From Clavaria fumosa (Eukaryota > Basidiomycota > Agaricomycetes > Agaricales > Clavariaceae): a stretch of DNA of 64,000 nt. The stretch spans positions 2,770,501-2,834,500 of the forward strand of contig OX637795.1 of the NCBI GenBank assembly GCA_951802425.1. Reading direction: 5' to 3'. Every line of letters starts with the position of its first letter. The first letter of the stretch is position 1. The notes below the pieces were generated by a model. The model had not been told where the DNA came from. It searched no databases and saw only the letters and a list, made by a program, of their open reading frames with translations. The translations under genes and the position numbers were made by a program. Positions 44,132-56,666 of the stretch are shown here, piece after piece.

Positions 44132-45037
44132 ATGTCTGGTTCTATCCCAGATTTTCCCAAGCCGTCTGACAGCAATTATAAGGAGTGGAAGACTAATATG
44201 AAGTTTTCCCTCCAGGCTCTTGGAGTGTGGAGAGTGGTTACTGGAGAGAGGACTAGGCCTAGTCCAGAGTCTGGAGACCTGGACAAGTTCTTGCAGGACT
44301 TTGACAAGGCTGCTGGGTGGTGAAAGATGAGGGTTGAGATGAGCCAGATGGCTCATTTTGAGGGGTTTGAGGATGATCCCAAGGAGATTTGGGATAGGTT
44401 GGGTGCTGCCCATGTCTCCAAGAAGCCAGCACTTTGCTTTAATGCCTATGCTGAGCTCTTCTCCATCACAAAGGAGAAGGAGGAGACTTTGACTGGGCTG
44501 ATGGGAAGGATTGAGACTGCCATGCAGGCCATTCACTCTTTGAGGCCTGACAGCTTTAGTGTGGCAGAGTTGGATGATGAATTGCAGGCCATGGCAATGA
44601 TTCGTGCCCTTCCAGCCAAGTACCAGGCCTTTCGCTCATCCCTCATGCTCCTGGAAAGGATTGATAAGAGGAAACTCCAGGAGGATTTCAAAAATGAGGA
44701 GATCCAGCACCAGCAGGCTGAGAATGGCTCCCCTGCTTCTCCTGCTCATGCCCTTGCTACCTCTGCCTCTTCCTCCACCTTTCAGGCAAAGCAGAATGCT
44801 CCCAGACCTCATCCTGTGTATAACTGCAATTTCTGTGGAAGGGTTGGACACACCATGGACAGGTGCAGGCAGTTTGCTGCTGCTAGATTGAAGGCACAGG
44901 GACAGGGTATGAGTGGACAGGGGATGAGTGGAAAGACTGGGAATCCTGGAGAGCAAGCTGCTCCAGCTCAGGAGTTTGCAGGGAATGCAAGTCTTTGCTC
45001 CCTTGAATGTTTGGCAAGGAGGGGTCCAGTGCCCTGA
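44132..45037 (+). pseudogene. Ty1/copia gag with zinc knuckle, one in-frame TGA
   Basis: A copia-type gag (UBN2/retrotran-gag-like). It begins at the ATG at 44132 (MSGSIPDFPKPSDSNYKEWK) with the typical WKTNMKFSLQALGVWRVVTG helix. It has one TGA at 44321-44323 (AAGW-stop-KMRVEM), continues through HFEGFEDDPKEIWDRLGAAH and LTGLMGRIETAMQ, and ends after a CCHC knuckle CNFCGRVGHTMDRC (about 44824-44865). The following MSGQGMSG stretch is a short tandem duplication. The C-terminal end runs into low-complexity DNA. The codon style is noticeably less GC-rich than the Ty3 elements. It is part of the same broken element as the protease at 46648. Confidence 0.82.
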
Positions 45038-45099
45038 CATCTGCTCATGCTTCCTCTCAGGTTGTCCCTCCAAGTCCTCTCCTCCTCGTGAGTCCCCAT

Positions 45100-46140
45100 G
45101 TCTGGAGGAGTGCCACCTTTTGCCTGTTCGCCAGGTGCTCCAGCAAGCCCAGTGGCGGGCACAGGCAGCTCTAGTCCTCCAGCCTTTATGCTCCAGGTCC
45201 ATCGCGCGATGCTCCTCCAGTGGCCAGTTCGGCTGGCGCTGGACCAGCAATGGAGCCCCTTCCCATCCTTGGTCAGGGTGCATTGCCGTGCCTGGCTCTG
45301 TCGCATCGCACTTGTCTCCGGCAAGCATTGCATGTGCCTCCCACATGGACGCCACCCCACTCTGCGGACTCGCACCTGGCTGTGGCTGTGGTCCTGGATG
45401 CTGCTCTAACTTCTGTGGACTTGCACCCATCGGTGACTGCTCCCTCAGCTCCTGTGTGTGGGTGCTGCCCTGTACTCTGGGACTTGTGCCTGGCCATGGC
45501 TGCAGACCTCTACTCCTGCTCCCCACTGGCTTCCTGTGCCGTCTGGCCCCAGGCTGTGCCTGGCTCTGCTGCACCGCCGTGCTTCTCGTGCCACGCCTGG
45601 CTCTGCTGCATCACTGTGCTTCTCATGCCACGCCTGGCTCTGCTGTGCTGCTGCTGCACCGCCGTGCCTCTCATGCCGTGCTTGGCTCTGCTGCACTGCT
45701 GCTGCACCGCCATGCTTCTCATGCCACGCCTGGCTCTGCCACACCACTGTGCTTCTCATGCCATGCCTGGCTCTGCTGCACCGCCGTGCTTCTCATGCCA
45801 TGCCTGGCTCTGCTGCGCTGCTGCTGCACCGCCGTGCTTCTCATGCCACGCCTGGCTCTGCTGCACTGCCGTGCTTCCCAAGCCATGTGCTGCCATACGT
45901 CCCAAGCCATGCCTGGCCCTGGGCACCGCTGGTGCCTTCTGTCATTCCTCCCAGGCCCTGCTCCCCGGTCTCGGGACTTGCGCCCAGCTGCAGCTGTGGT
46001 CGTTCAGCTCTGGGTTGCGCCCGGCCATGGCTGTGGTCCTCCAGTGCGTGATTGGCTGTTCATGCAGGGTCACTCTGTGTTCACTGTCATGGGAGCGCTC
46101 TCTTGGTGCCGCCCTCTACTATTATATCATTACTATTTAG
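45100..46140. repeat. GC-rich minisatellite inside the copia remnant
   Basis: From about 45540 to 45900, degenerate units of about 45-60 bp repeat CATGCCACGCCTGGCTCTGC and TGCACCGCCGTGCTTCTC. The frames of 306 and 436 codons through it are repeat artefacts. It separates copia gag from protease. Confidence 0.75.
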
Positions 46141-46647
46141 ACCCTACACCCACGCGTGCGTGCCACTCCCCTCTCTGGGGGGTTGCGCCCAGCCGTGCAC
46201 CCTCACATAGCATGTGTTGCAGGGGGATGTCAGGCTAGGTAGCGCCGTGTCGTCCTGCACAGGTGGGGGCATCCCCTTACATGGCCTCCCAGGCAAGGTC
46301 AAACTCCTCCATCTCTTGGCTGGGGTCATGGGCCTGGTGGACCTACCTGAGCCATCTCAGTCGTAGTGGCCACTTCCCTGGGGAGCACCACTGCCACCTC
46401 TTGCCCCGTCTCGCTGTTGCTGTCGGGGGCTGGAGCGGCAGCAGCTCTTCGCTGTCCCCATGCGACGGCGCCTGCCCTGCTATGCACTTGGTCATCTTCA
46501 GCTGCAGCTGCGGGAAGATTAGTACATCGCACCACGTTTCCGCCATGGGCCAGCGCTTGTCCTGCCCAGGCGCCTGTGTGAGGAGAGTGCGCCTGCGGGC
46601 GGGGTCCGCTTCACGCCCACTGCCGGTCTCACGTCTGCCCAACTGAC
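46141..46647 (-). other. Inserted fragment with a degenerate minus-strand frame
   Basis: A GC-rich block between the minisatellite and the copia protease. The minus frame (RRETGSGREADPARRRTLLT, PMAETWCDVLIFPQLQLKM) is open for about 110 codons but has no recognised domain and ends in stops. It is probably another transposon fragment. Confidence 0.35.
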
Positions 46648-47067
46648 ATGGAATGGACAGCAGACTCAGGTGCTTCAGCTCACATAACTCCAAATAGGAA
46701 TTTTATCCATGAATATTCACCCTATTGTGTTCCTATTTGTTTGGCTGATGGAAATGTGATCTATTCAAAGGGAGTAGGTGTGGTGCACTTTATACCTGAT
46801 GTGGGAGGTAAAGATGCAAAGATGGTGACATTTACTTGTGTCCTGCATGTTCCAGACCTTGATAGCAGCCTCCTGTCCATCCTATACCTCACCCACTACT
46901 GCCACTATCCTGTGTCCATTGATTCTTTGTTCCTATACTTTGGACAAAATGGCCAAATCAAGTTTACTGCCTCTATTCATCTTAACAACAATGCCTCTCT
47001 GAATGGCAGAACAGAAGTGAGAGAGCAAGCCCATGTCATGGGAAGAATGATGAAGTCAATTATATAA
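46648..47067 (+). pseudogene. Ty1/copia protease fragment
   Basis: Reads MEWTADSGASAHITPNRNFI with the DSGA aspartic-protease site, then the usual zinc-free linker (VLHVPDLDSSLLSILYLTHY, SIDSLFLYFGQNG), and ends near NASLNGRTE. The integrase expected next is absent; the sequence changes character at about 47010-47070. Confidence 0.82.
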
Positions 47068-47647
47068 ACAAGGCAATACGACTAAGGACAACTGCAACAC
47101 TAGAAGAGAGAAGACCAAAGTACCAATGGCAATCAAGAGTGAGGAGATGCTCCTCGCTATTGATGGCCATTGGTGAATTGGTTTATGGAATCGAAGCACC
47201 TAAGTAATACAAGAACCAATCCAGAACCAGAAACTATGTATTACGTCAAACAGAATCTTCGACATTTGGGCCACTAGACCCAGAGCTTATCCTCATCCAC
47301 CGACTGAGAAGGAGACTCCCCAACCTGGACATACTCACCCTCAACATCTGGCAAAGCCACTGTAGCCAGCACAGGGGCTGACAGAGGAGATGATGGCCGA
47401 GGAGTGGAGTTCCACCCTGAGTAAGAAGTGGGGGAGGCCCACTGGGTAGGAGGAACGGAGTCCCATTCTGCAAGAAAGGAATCAGTAAAGCGAATGAGAA
47501 ATGGAAGAAAAGATGATACTATGGGGGTCCTTGAGAAGGTCACAGATAAGGTTGCCCAGGCGGACAACTCAAGGGCATCCCGATGCAAAATGGCCAGGAT
47601 GGCCGCGTAGCATCGTTGGGCAACAGTGAGAATGAGGAGGTCATCGG
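47068..47647 (-). other. Degenerate minus-strand frame interrupted by element 3
   Basis: The minus frame 47588-47274 (LELSAWATLSVTFSRTPIV, FTDSFLAEWDSVPPTQW) is open and unrecognised. Removing element 3 and one CTCCC joins it to sequence right of 58704, which is also open in short stretches. It may be an old host or transposon gene. Confidence 0.3.
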
Positions 47648-47652
47648 CTCCC

Positions 47653-48988
47653 TGTTAGGGCCTGTCCTGTCTTGTAAGTAATACCAAAGGTCGACTTGTT
47701 GGTGACCGGTCCTGGAAACTTGCTAAGACCAATCAACTGTTGAGCACAGTCGATAATGCTTGGTCCCGAAAGGTCACAAGGATGTCTGAGAAGATGTGAG
47801 AATGAGGAGAGACAAGTAGAGAGGAGGGAGATGTCGCTGAGAAGGTTGTGAAGTCGGTAGACGAAGTGTAGGGAAAAGGACAAGTTGAGAGAAATAGGTA
47901 ACACTGAGAAGGTTGTGAAGTCGACCGACGAAGCATGAAGGAAGAAATAGACAAGGAGGGAGAAATAGACAATGTTGAAAGAGTCGCAGGTAGTCACAAT
48001 GATTTTGAGAGGTGTGTCGGTGTAGGCGATGACTTTGCCAACCAATGAGAGAACCTACAAGGTTCGAAGGAATCAGTATCAAGACAAATAGGAGAGAATA
48101 CTTAAGCGTGCGAGTTGATACAAGCACGGAGAATGAGTTAGAATAGGTTCCAAGCTCAAAGGGCATAATAGCCTCAAGCTTAAACCAAAGTGCATCAATA
48201 TCAAGTCTACAGTACAAGAAGTACATGCGAGACTTATATACGTGTGTACAGAAGAGTATAACGAAAAAGGAAAAGTACAGAGGTCACCAGGCAACAGAAC
48301 TATAGTAGTGTGGGGTATGTTTAGTTGTATAGCAACTATGTGCATGCTCTACTAAGGTTGTGAGGGGTTAGGAATGCATAGGTAAGGTCGTGAGCATGAC
48401 CAGTCACAGGTCATGACCTGGTTAAATAATCATATATGTAACTATAACTATGGGAGGATTCTCGGATCATATGTAATGTAGTTATAGACAACTGAGGAGA
48501 GGAAGGAGAGCATAATTTGAAGGATATATGCAGCTGACCATTGGTGGCATGTTTGAGTGTTAAGGTTGTGAGGTCATAGGAGCAGTCACGTGGGTGACAG
48601 TGGTGATGCAGGTGACCTTGGGCAGGAGTTCACGTGGGTAATGCTGGTAATGCGGGTAACGGCCGTAACACTGGTAATGTGTTAACACTGATAGCGGTAG
48701 CACCAGGGGTGCTGCGTGGCAAGTCACATGCTGGCTGAAGAAGATGCGCAAGGGTGTGTTGCGCATTGAGGTGGTGGGTTTGGGCAGAGTATATGTGTGG
48801 GTGAGGTGGAGAGAGGTGTCATGAGTGTTGTGTGAATGCAGGGAAGGTCGGGGAGGCTTCCGGAAGAGGATGTCGGGTTCTGGAAGTGTGTAGAGGAGCT
48901 CACAAGGTTATAGAGGGCCATCAGGAGGAATTGTCAAAGGTGTTGGTAAACTCGGCTTGGGCAAGGGAAAAATGAATGGGTCCTGACA
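47653..48988 (-). repeat. 3' LTR of element 3 (1336 bp)
   Basis: Runs in plus coordinates from TGTTAGGGCCTGTCC to GGGTCCTGACA. It lacks the MITE and so provides an empty-site reference (GGTGTAGGCGATGACTTTGCC near 48020) for the insertion in the other LTR. Confidence 0.88.
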
Positions 48989-49101
48989 TTACCCCCCTTC
49001 AAGCCTTGAGCCCTGTGAGAGTGGAAGTCATGTGACGATTAGTGCATGATGTTTGTTGATCAGGTCACAACACCCAAAAATTTTCTCTCAGTCTAACCAC
49101 C

Positions 49102-50724
49102 ATGGTCTCTCCCTTCATCAAAGAACACGAACCCAAAACCAACAAAGACCAAAATGAGGTTGTGCACGAAATGCACATCTATGACAAGATGGAACCAGCC
49201 ATAAATGAAAGTATCCTGGACGATGCCCTGGCTCATCAGGCGAAGGAGCGGGAGGTCGCAGGCCGCAGCCAGTCGCAAGGCAATGTCGCAGATACAAGCG
49301 AGATGGCGGGCAACATCATGGGTCCGAGCCTGGCCATGGGGGACAACACTGTGGGTGTAACAGATCCGTCGCCTGCAGAATTCTTAAAAGCCTGGAAGAA
49401 AATCGGATCAGTGAGAGAGAATAAGGAGTGGAACGAGATGGAGTGGGAGGTGCGTAGTAAAATTTTTTGCTCCATTTTGTTTTCTCTGATCATTGGGATT
49501 ACAGGATTGCAACAACTGTGTTGTGAAGAGCTGGCAGTGTGTGCACAGCACTGCTGGGAAGTGTCGTCAATGTGCAGAGGACCACGGGAAATGCTTGTGG
49601 GTCCAAGATTTTCATCGATGGCACGTCAAGAACGAATTCGAGTGGAACAATGTGCAAGTCAATGAAGCGTTGAAGTGTGTGGAGGGGCCAGGATCGGCGA
49701 CAATAATGACTCCCAAGGTCGCGAGTCAAGTGGGGGCGGAGCTTACAACCCTACCAGCTCCAAGCACCCTGACAAGGGTGACTCGCAGAAAATGAATGAG
49801 GGTGCAGTCGCGATCACCGATGCCGGGTCTCTCAACATCGAGGAGGCGAGTCGGGGATTTACCGGAAATGGAGACGGAGGTGGAGGAAGACGTGCCGGTG
49901 CGTCTGACGAACGTTGCAAAGGTTCGTGTGGAGAAGGCGAGGATTCTGGCAACTCCGGGAGAGAAGAGGCGATTACTTCAGAAGGTGATGGAAGCTGAGG
50001 AAAAAGTCAAAATCCTTCAAGGGCAGCTGGACGTGAGGGCAACGAAGGAGTGCTGGCTAAAAGGGAGGTTGAAGAAAAGCAAGGAGGAGGTGAAGAAAAT
50101 GAAGCAGGTCGCAATGACAGTGTGGACAAAGGTGGCGACCTCAACATTAGAGTCCGGAACGAGAGAGGAGATGGAAAGGGAACTTGCAACATTGAGGCAG
50201 CAGGTCGCGGAGCCCTCGAGGAAGACATTGTGGGTGAAGAAGTCCAACAGGGAGGTGGAGTTAGAGGAAGAATTGGCGGTGGTAAAACGCAAGTTGGAGG
50301 AGGCGCAGAAAAGCACAAAAGGTGAGTTTTCTTTGTGTCCAGTGACTTTTTATTGAACTTGCGAGTCTGTAGGAAAGAACAAGGAAGTAGAGGGAATGTG
50401 CAAGGAATTTGAGGAGTTGAGGGGAGTACTAGCGGCAATGAGGAGAGAGGAGCAAGGTAAGCAATTCAATAACTTGTTGAGGTAACATTACTGATGACTC
50501 TTGTAGGTCTTTGTGGCATGCTGGAAGCTGTTACCGAAGAGCATGACACTGCTTGTGCCTGTGGGTGGCGCATCCTCAAAATGGTATACTTTGGTTATGA
50601 CGATTTGTGGAGGAAAATCGAAAAATCGCAAGAAAAATCGAAGTTGTTTAATTGGGTGACAGCGGAGCAATATCATTTGCGAGACGAGATCATGAAGTTC
50701 CCACGGGTGGATGGGGAAGGATGA
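49102..50724 (+). CDS. Antisense gene inside element 3: Zn2Cys6-spaced cysteine cluster plus coiled coil
   Basis: Four exons on the strand opposite to the retrotransposon: 49102-49449, 49505 to about 50321, 50373 to about 50456, and from about 50506 to 50724. Splice sites are standard (GTGCGT/ACAG, GTGAGT/GTAG, GTAAGC/GTAG), and each junction keeps the frame. The first intron joins NEWEWE-type sequence to the cysteine cluster DCNNCVVKSWQC plus KCRQCAEDHGKC, spaced C-x2-C-x6-C-x7-C-x2-C-x6-C. This fits the Zn2Cys6 rule but without the basic residues of DNA-binding members. A long coiled coil follows (VMEAEEKVKILQGQL, REVELEEELAVVKRKLEEAQ), and the protein ends FNWVTAEQYHLRDEIMKFP. One TGA at 49793-49795 interrupts exon 2, probably CGA in origin, so the copy may be inactive. 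It starts 113 bp inside the 3' LTR and ends 205 bp before the pol stop. The family is unknown to me. Confidence 0.65.
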
Positions 50725-50929
50725 TTGATTGAGGAGGAGGGAAGGCAGGAGGAGGAGAGAAGTCTGAGTGTGGAAGAGGTAGATGAGGTGGAAAGGTCGT
50801 GAAAGGGGAAGGAAAAAGCTCACGACCAGTAGATAGAATTTTTTTGTTGTTGTAATTTTATTGTGTATATGAATTGCTGTGAAATCCGGAGTGAGAAAGT
50901 GAAGAAAAATGAAAAGGAGGTGAGGAAAA

Positions 50930-53900
50930 TTATTGAGTTGTGCAAGTTGCATGGGGTTTTTCCGGGTAGGTCATGTGGAAGTCCTGGAGGAGTTCCTTCG
51001 ATCTGGAAAGTGATTCTATGGGTTCCCAGGTGTCGTCCTTGGGTCCGTAACCTTCCCAACGTATGAGGTAAAGCACTTTCCTACCCCTCCTTTGAGAATC
51101 CAATATGTTGGCAACTTCATAGTGTTGTTCACTGTCGATCTTGATAGGGGGCGGGGGTTGCTGTTGTCGCTGGGGGAAGGAAGGCATCGTCGTAGACCTT
51201 CTCTAGTAACAAGACATGGAAAACGTTGTGGATTCCCTGCATAGATTTTGGTAACTGGAGATGATACACATGAGTCAAAACTTTTGCGAGTATGGGGAAA
51301 GGTTGGCTCATTTCGAGTCCAGTTTCTTCATCAGTCTCTTTGTCTTCACATTCTGCAAGTCTAACCACACTTTCATCCCTTCCTTCCAATCCAGTGTAAC
51401 CTCTCTCTTTCTGTCCACGAAGTGCGAGTAGGCCTTGTTCACGACCTTGACTTGATCTCGTAGGTGCTGATGGAGCATCTTGAGATCGGTCGTGACCATG
51501 TGGGCTTCATGCGTGGGTATCCCTTTGAGGGAAATCATGAGTCTTGGGTGGTATCCCTTGTTCGCAAAGAACGGGGAGACACCAGTCACACTGTGGGGAG
51601 TATTGTTGTATACAAACTTGGCGAGCAGGAGTTGGTAGGTCCAGTTGTCCTGCTGATAGTTTGTATAGATTCGTATATATTGCTCCAGTATTTGGTTGAC
51701 TCATTCTGTTTGTCCATCAGTCTCGGGATGGTAAGCTGTGGAGAGATTTGAAGTAATATCCAAAGCTTGACATAACGAAGACCAAAACTTAGAAACAAAT
51801 AATCTTCCTCTATCCGACACTATGTCCATGGGTAGCCCATGCTTCGAGAAGACATGGGTGACGAAATGCTGGGCTAGTTCTTTTGCGGTGTCAGTAGTAT
51901 TGGAGGAGATGAAGATTGCTTGTTTCGTGAGTTGGCAGATGATGACGAGGATCGAGTCAAAGGTCGTGGAGAGGGGGAGGGCTTCGATATGGTCCATCAA
52001 AATTGAAGACCAAGGTCACTCACCTATGGGCAAGGGTTTGAGGAGTCCATAAGGTTTGTGTCGGACGGGTTTTGCCCTTGTGCAGGTGTGACAACCACGG
52101 ACATAGATGGTTATGTCCTTTTGGAGTCCTGGCCAGAAAAACAACCTGTTTATTAGTTGGGTTGTCTTCCTTATACCTGGATGTCCTCGTAGTTTGTGGT
52201 CGTGGTTGGAGCAAAGGATGTCGAATCAGAGAGAATCGTGATCAGGGACATATATTTTACCATTTCAAAGTAATGATGAGCCATCAGGGGAGAGTGAGAA
52301 TGCCTTGTCGCAACCTTGTGAAGCGTCTGAGACTTCTTTGAGAAGTAGGAGTTGTGAGGGGCATGTCAAATTCACAAAATCAGGGCTTCTTCATTGAGGA
52401 TGACAGCTGCTCGAAGTAGTTCCAGCCATATCATGACCTTGTTGTTTTGCGCATTAGTCGCAGGTTGGTCAGACTTCTTTGGGTAGATGTTGGGTTGTTG
52501 CATGAGGGCATCTGGCTTCGCGCCTAGCTTTCCTGCTTGATAATGAATAATATAATTGAAACTGGAAAGGTACTCTGCCCAGTGGGCTTGTCAGTGGCTA
52601 AGTTGCTTTGTGGTGGTAAAATATTGCAGGTTGTTGTGGTCCAAAAACACTTGAATTTGGTATTGTGTGCCTTCAAGGTATGCTCTCCATTGCTTGAATG
52701 CATCGTGTATTGTGAGGAGCTCTTTATTGTAAATGTCGTAGTTAAGCTCTGCGGTGATCATTGTACGTGCATGGAAAGCGATGGGATGTAGCTCGTTAGT
52801 TGCGGGATTGGTTTGAGAGAGAATGGCTGCTATCGCATAGTCGGAAGTGTCACATTTGAGGGTAATGGGGTGGTCAGGGTCATAGTGCTGGAGAACAGGA
52901 GCTTCAGTAAAGGCCTGCTTGAGTATATCAAAGACTTGTTGACATTGCAGGCTCTACTTCCAAGGTGTGTCCTTGCGGAGGAGTCATGTAAGTGGAATAA
53001 CAATGCCGGAATAGTTATCTATGAATCTTCGATAGAAATTAGCAAAACCTAGGAAGCTCTGAAGGTTGCGGATCTTCGTGGGTACAGGCCAACTTAGGAT
53101 GGCCTGTATCTTCGAAGGGTCCATGGCAATTCCATCGGGGACACTATAACTCTGAGGTACTCAACCGTCACAGTGTGGAAATCACACTTCTTGGGTTGCA
53201 CATGTAAGTCTGCCTTGCATAGACGTCGTAGGACCTCTCGGACGTGGTCGTGATGTTGTTTGAGATTGTCTGAGTAAATCAGGATGTCGTCAAGGTAGAC
53301 TACCACATTGACATCGACTAAATCGTGGAAGATATCATTCATAAGGTGCTGAAAGGTTTGTGAGTCCAAAAGGCATGACAAGATATTTGAACATGCCGTA
53401 GCGAGTGTGGAACACAGTTTTCCACTTGTCTCCTTCAGCTATCCTCACGTTATTATACCCAACACAGAGGTTGATCTTGGAGTAGATTTTGGCTGAGCGC
53501 AATTGGCCAATGAGGGCCCGATTTGGGGGATAGGGTAGCGGTTCTTTCAAGTTATCTTGTTGAGACCTCAGTAATTGACACAGAGGTGGAGGCCTCCATC
53601 TTTCTTCTTCGCAAAGAGTACTGGTGCACCTGCGGGGGATTTTGATGGCCGAATGAAACCTTTATCCAACATGTCATCCAAATAATCTTTCAATGTCTTT
53701 AACTCCACTTCTGACATGTTGTACAGCTTCCTGTGAGGAGGTGCCATGCCTTCCTCAAGTTCGATTTGGTGGTCGTAGTCATGGTGCAGAGGTATTTCCC
53801 AAGCTAAGGTTTCGGAAAATACATCCATAAATTCATGGTACTCCTGCAGAACTATTTCTTCAGGGTTCGGGGGAGAGGTTTGGGTGGTCGCAGAACTTGC

Positions 53901-54500
53901 GAGTATGGATTTGTCGTCATAGGGGTTGTTCATGGGTTGGAAGTATAGGAGACCTATAAATTCTCCTTGTTGCTCCAAGCAGCGAAGCATGGTGGCCTTG
54001 ACCAATTGAACTTGCAGGGGTTTAGAGGGTTTTGGTGTTGAGTTTGTGAGGTCAGGAGGAGGTTTACTTGGGGGTTTCACATCCAGAAGGGTGAGCGGGA
54101 TAGTCGTGGAGCAGGCAGTCTGTCCGAAACTAAAGGAGAGGTTAGTCCAATCAATCTTGGGGTTCCAGGTTCACAACCAATCGAGTCCTAGAACCACAGG
54201 GGTGAGAGGATGGGTTTTGGTGACGAGGAACTTGATGGATTGGATGGTATTGTCAGGGAATTTTGTATTAGCAAGGATGTAGTGGGTGATATTGGAGCTG
54301 GAGGAACTTCCGTCAAAGTATTGAAGCAGTAAAGGTTGCAGGAGTGGTATTAAGAGGTTCGGACAGGTGTTCACAAGTGTAAAATCGATGAAATTCATGG
54401 ATGCGCCGCAATCCACAAGAGTATTGAGAGGAATCAAGTCGAAATCTGGTATTTGCATTTTTATGAGAAAGGATTGGGAGGACTGGGAAGCAATAGGCAT
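50930..54500 (-). pseudogene. pol of element 3, heavily mutated
   Basis: On the minus strand from right to left. Protease: LNTLVDCGASMNFIDF (54420-54380). A linker leads to RT: PHHRKLYNM-like APPHRKLYNMSEVEL and [20 protein letters not shown] (53700-53580), then [11 protein letters not shown] (53310-53275). RNase H lies at about 52900-52540 and integrase at 52000-51700 ([25 protein letters not shown]). The chromodomain is VLYLIRWEGYGPKDDTWEP (51080-51020). TGA codons replace expected Arg at several conserved sites, for example after LCVNY, after LGLDWL and in QTE-stop-VNQ. There are also frameshifts near 53560 and 53090, so no functional protein is possible. Confidence 0.88.
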
Positions 54501-54729
54501 ATTAGAAAAGTTGCAAGGAAACTGAGAAGAGGAGGAACTAGTTGCAGCCCACGCAAGTATGGGGGTTGGTTTGTCGCAACTCAGAGTTCCCCCGGAAGCT
54601 CTTGAGTCGCTTCCTCATTTAACTCTTTGTGCAGGTCATCTACATCCTCTTCCACTTCTTCCTCAACTTTGTACTCTTCCTGTAAGTCTTCCTCTCCTTC
54701 CTCTAGTGTGAAGACAGCTCGTCCTGCTA

Positions 54730-56540
54730 CTTGTCAATCGGGGCAAGCAGCACTGTAGTGTCCAGGCTTTCCACATCTCATACAAAGATTTCCCTGATGG
54801 CGTCATTCTCATTCCTCATTGCTGAGGGGGATGTAGGGTAGATTTGGATTTGGATTTGGCTGGTGAGGCGGATTAGCAGGTCATGGCGAAGTTGCGGGGT
54901 TTCCTGCAGTTGGTCAGGGTGTTGTAGGATTATTGCCAGCTGTGGGATAGGGTCGCAATGTCATTTGGAAGTTGTGATTTCTGCCTTGTTGAGTGAAGGG
55001 GCGATTTCTGCCTTGTTGAGCAGGGGGACAAGGAGCAGGAGGGTTGGCATGGAGTTGAGTTTGGCAGGTTTCACTCTCATACTCCCAGTGCCTCTGATCA
55101 ATTTGCATTGCCAAATCTCAAAGTTCCTGATACATAGTAGGTCGCAGGATGACTTTCATGGCCTCTTTGATGTGCATGGACAGTGAGCAGTAGAGTTCTG
55201 ATTGCAGAGTGGCAGAATTCCAGTTGGACTCGAAGGCGAAGGACTCGAAGCATATAATATGGTTTGAGAACCACTCGTTTTCACCCATCTGCAACATACA
55301 GAGGTTCTGGTCCACCTCGATCTGTGTGTTAACCACTCCAAACATTCCTCCAAACTTGCAGATGAATCCTTCCCAGGAGTGTAGGGCCGGATGTTCAACA
55401 TTGAATTGAAGGAGGGAGGTGTAGTGGCTCTGTGCGGTGTCCGTGAGGTATGAGGCTGCAAAAGTGACCTTCTCATGATCCCCGTGGAAGGTTACGGGTT
55501 TCGCGAAGAATGTCATAAGGCATTCTGTGACGAAGGGTTTCCATTTACGCCGGTCGTGACCATTAAATGGTTCGGGGTGCCTGGTGTTGAGCTTGGACTC
55601 TTGGGCAAAGGCATCCTGAGCCAATGGTCCTTTGGAAGGAGGGGCCTGGTAATAGTAGTGGTGGTGGTGGGTTCCAGGCACCTCATCTCGAAGCACGGCA
55701 GCAAGGTGTGGAGGCATAGGGGGGACCAGAGGGACCTGCGGAGCTTCAGCCTGAGACAGGGGACAAGATGCTGGTTGCATCTCCATCAGGGGTACTGGTT
55801 GTGCTTCTGGTTGAGGAATATGGAAGGGTTCGACTGGTATCTCAAGGCAGGGAGCAGGTTGAAGCATTGCTTCAGTCCCTATAGGGTCACGAGGAAGTGC
55901 CCTGCTTGGAGTAGTGGCTGGCTGCATCCAAGTGGGCCAGCTGCTATGAGGGGCGGTGTACCTAGGGATCCTGGAGACAATGGCAGGTCGCTCATTGGGC
56001 ACGGCAGGATTCACGAAGTTCTGCAGGGATTGTGCCACAACCTGGAAAAGTGGGGCCATATCTTGAGGTCCCCTAGCGGGTTGAACCTGTCTTGGAGGTC
56101 GCAAGGGAGTATCCAGGTCAGGAGGAGTGGGAACTCCATGGTCAGTCGTTCCTGGATACTGTCACTGACTCTTGTACAATCAGTTCTGTGGATTAGCATG
56201 GAATCCATCCATCAATCTAACCAGGGCTTTGTAGAGATTTGTCGTTTCAATGAGGTAGGCTAGTTCTTCATTGAGGGTTCCCATTTCATACTGATGGCAG
56301 GTATTGTTGAGGGTTCCCATTTCATACTGATGGCAGGTATTGTTGAGGATTTGGTAAGTATGGTGGCGAGGATGGTCGAAGCGCGGGTAGCCGAGCTGCT
56401 CTACAAGGGACTTGGCTTCTTCTCATGGGGATGAAGCTTGACTGGCTGTGATTTGGGCAGGTTCTTTGGGTTGCGACTGAACAACAGATGCTGGTTGCTC
56501 TTGAATGGTGGTAGGTGGCTTGCAGGTAGCCTCCAAGGCC
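54730..56540 (-). pseudogene. gag of element 3, several stops
   Basis: The main open part (56104-55118) has a Pro/Gln-rich region, then KPFVTECLMTFFAKPVTF and VTFAASYLTDTAQSHYTSLL, typical of Ty3 capsid. It continues past a stop into a Gln/Asn-rich stretch. The CCHC knuckle CMRCGKPGHYSAAC lies near 54790-54745. An upstream part (to about 56540) is open in pieces and holds a 39-bp tandem duplication (56269-56346; GAGGGTTCCCATTTCATACT twice). Confidence 0.78.
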
Positions 56541-56666
56541 ATTGGAGTAATCGCGTGGCTGGGTCTGGAAGTGATGAGTGATAGGTTGGGGAGGAGTGTG
56601 ACTGGTAGACATAATAAGGTGTTATCTGGGCATTGAGTGGTGGGGCAAGGGGGAGACTTGATATTA

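Noticed and set aside
44928..46238. Open frames of 436 and 306 codons
   Set aside because: They run through a GC-rich minisatellite. Several frames are open at once and the peptides are simple repeats, so they are not genes.
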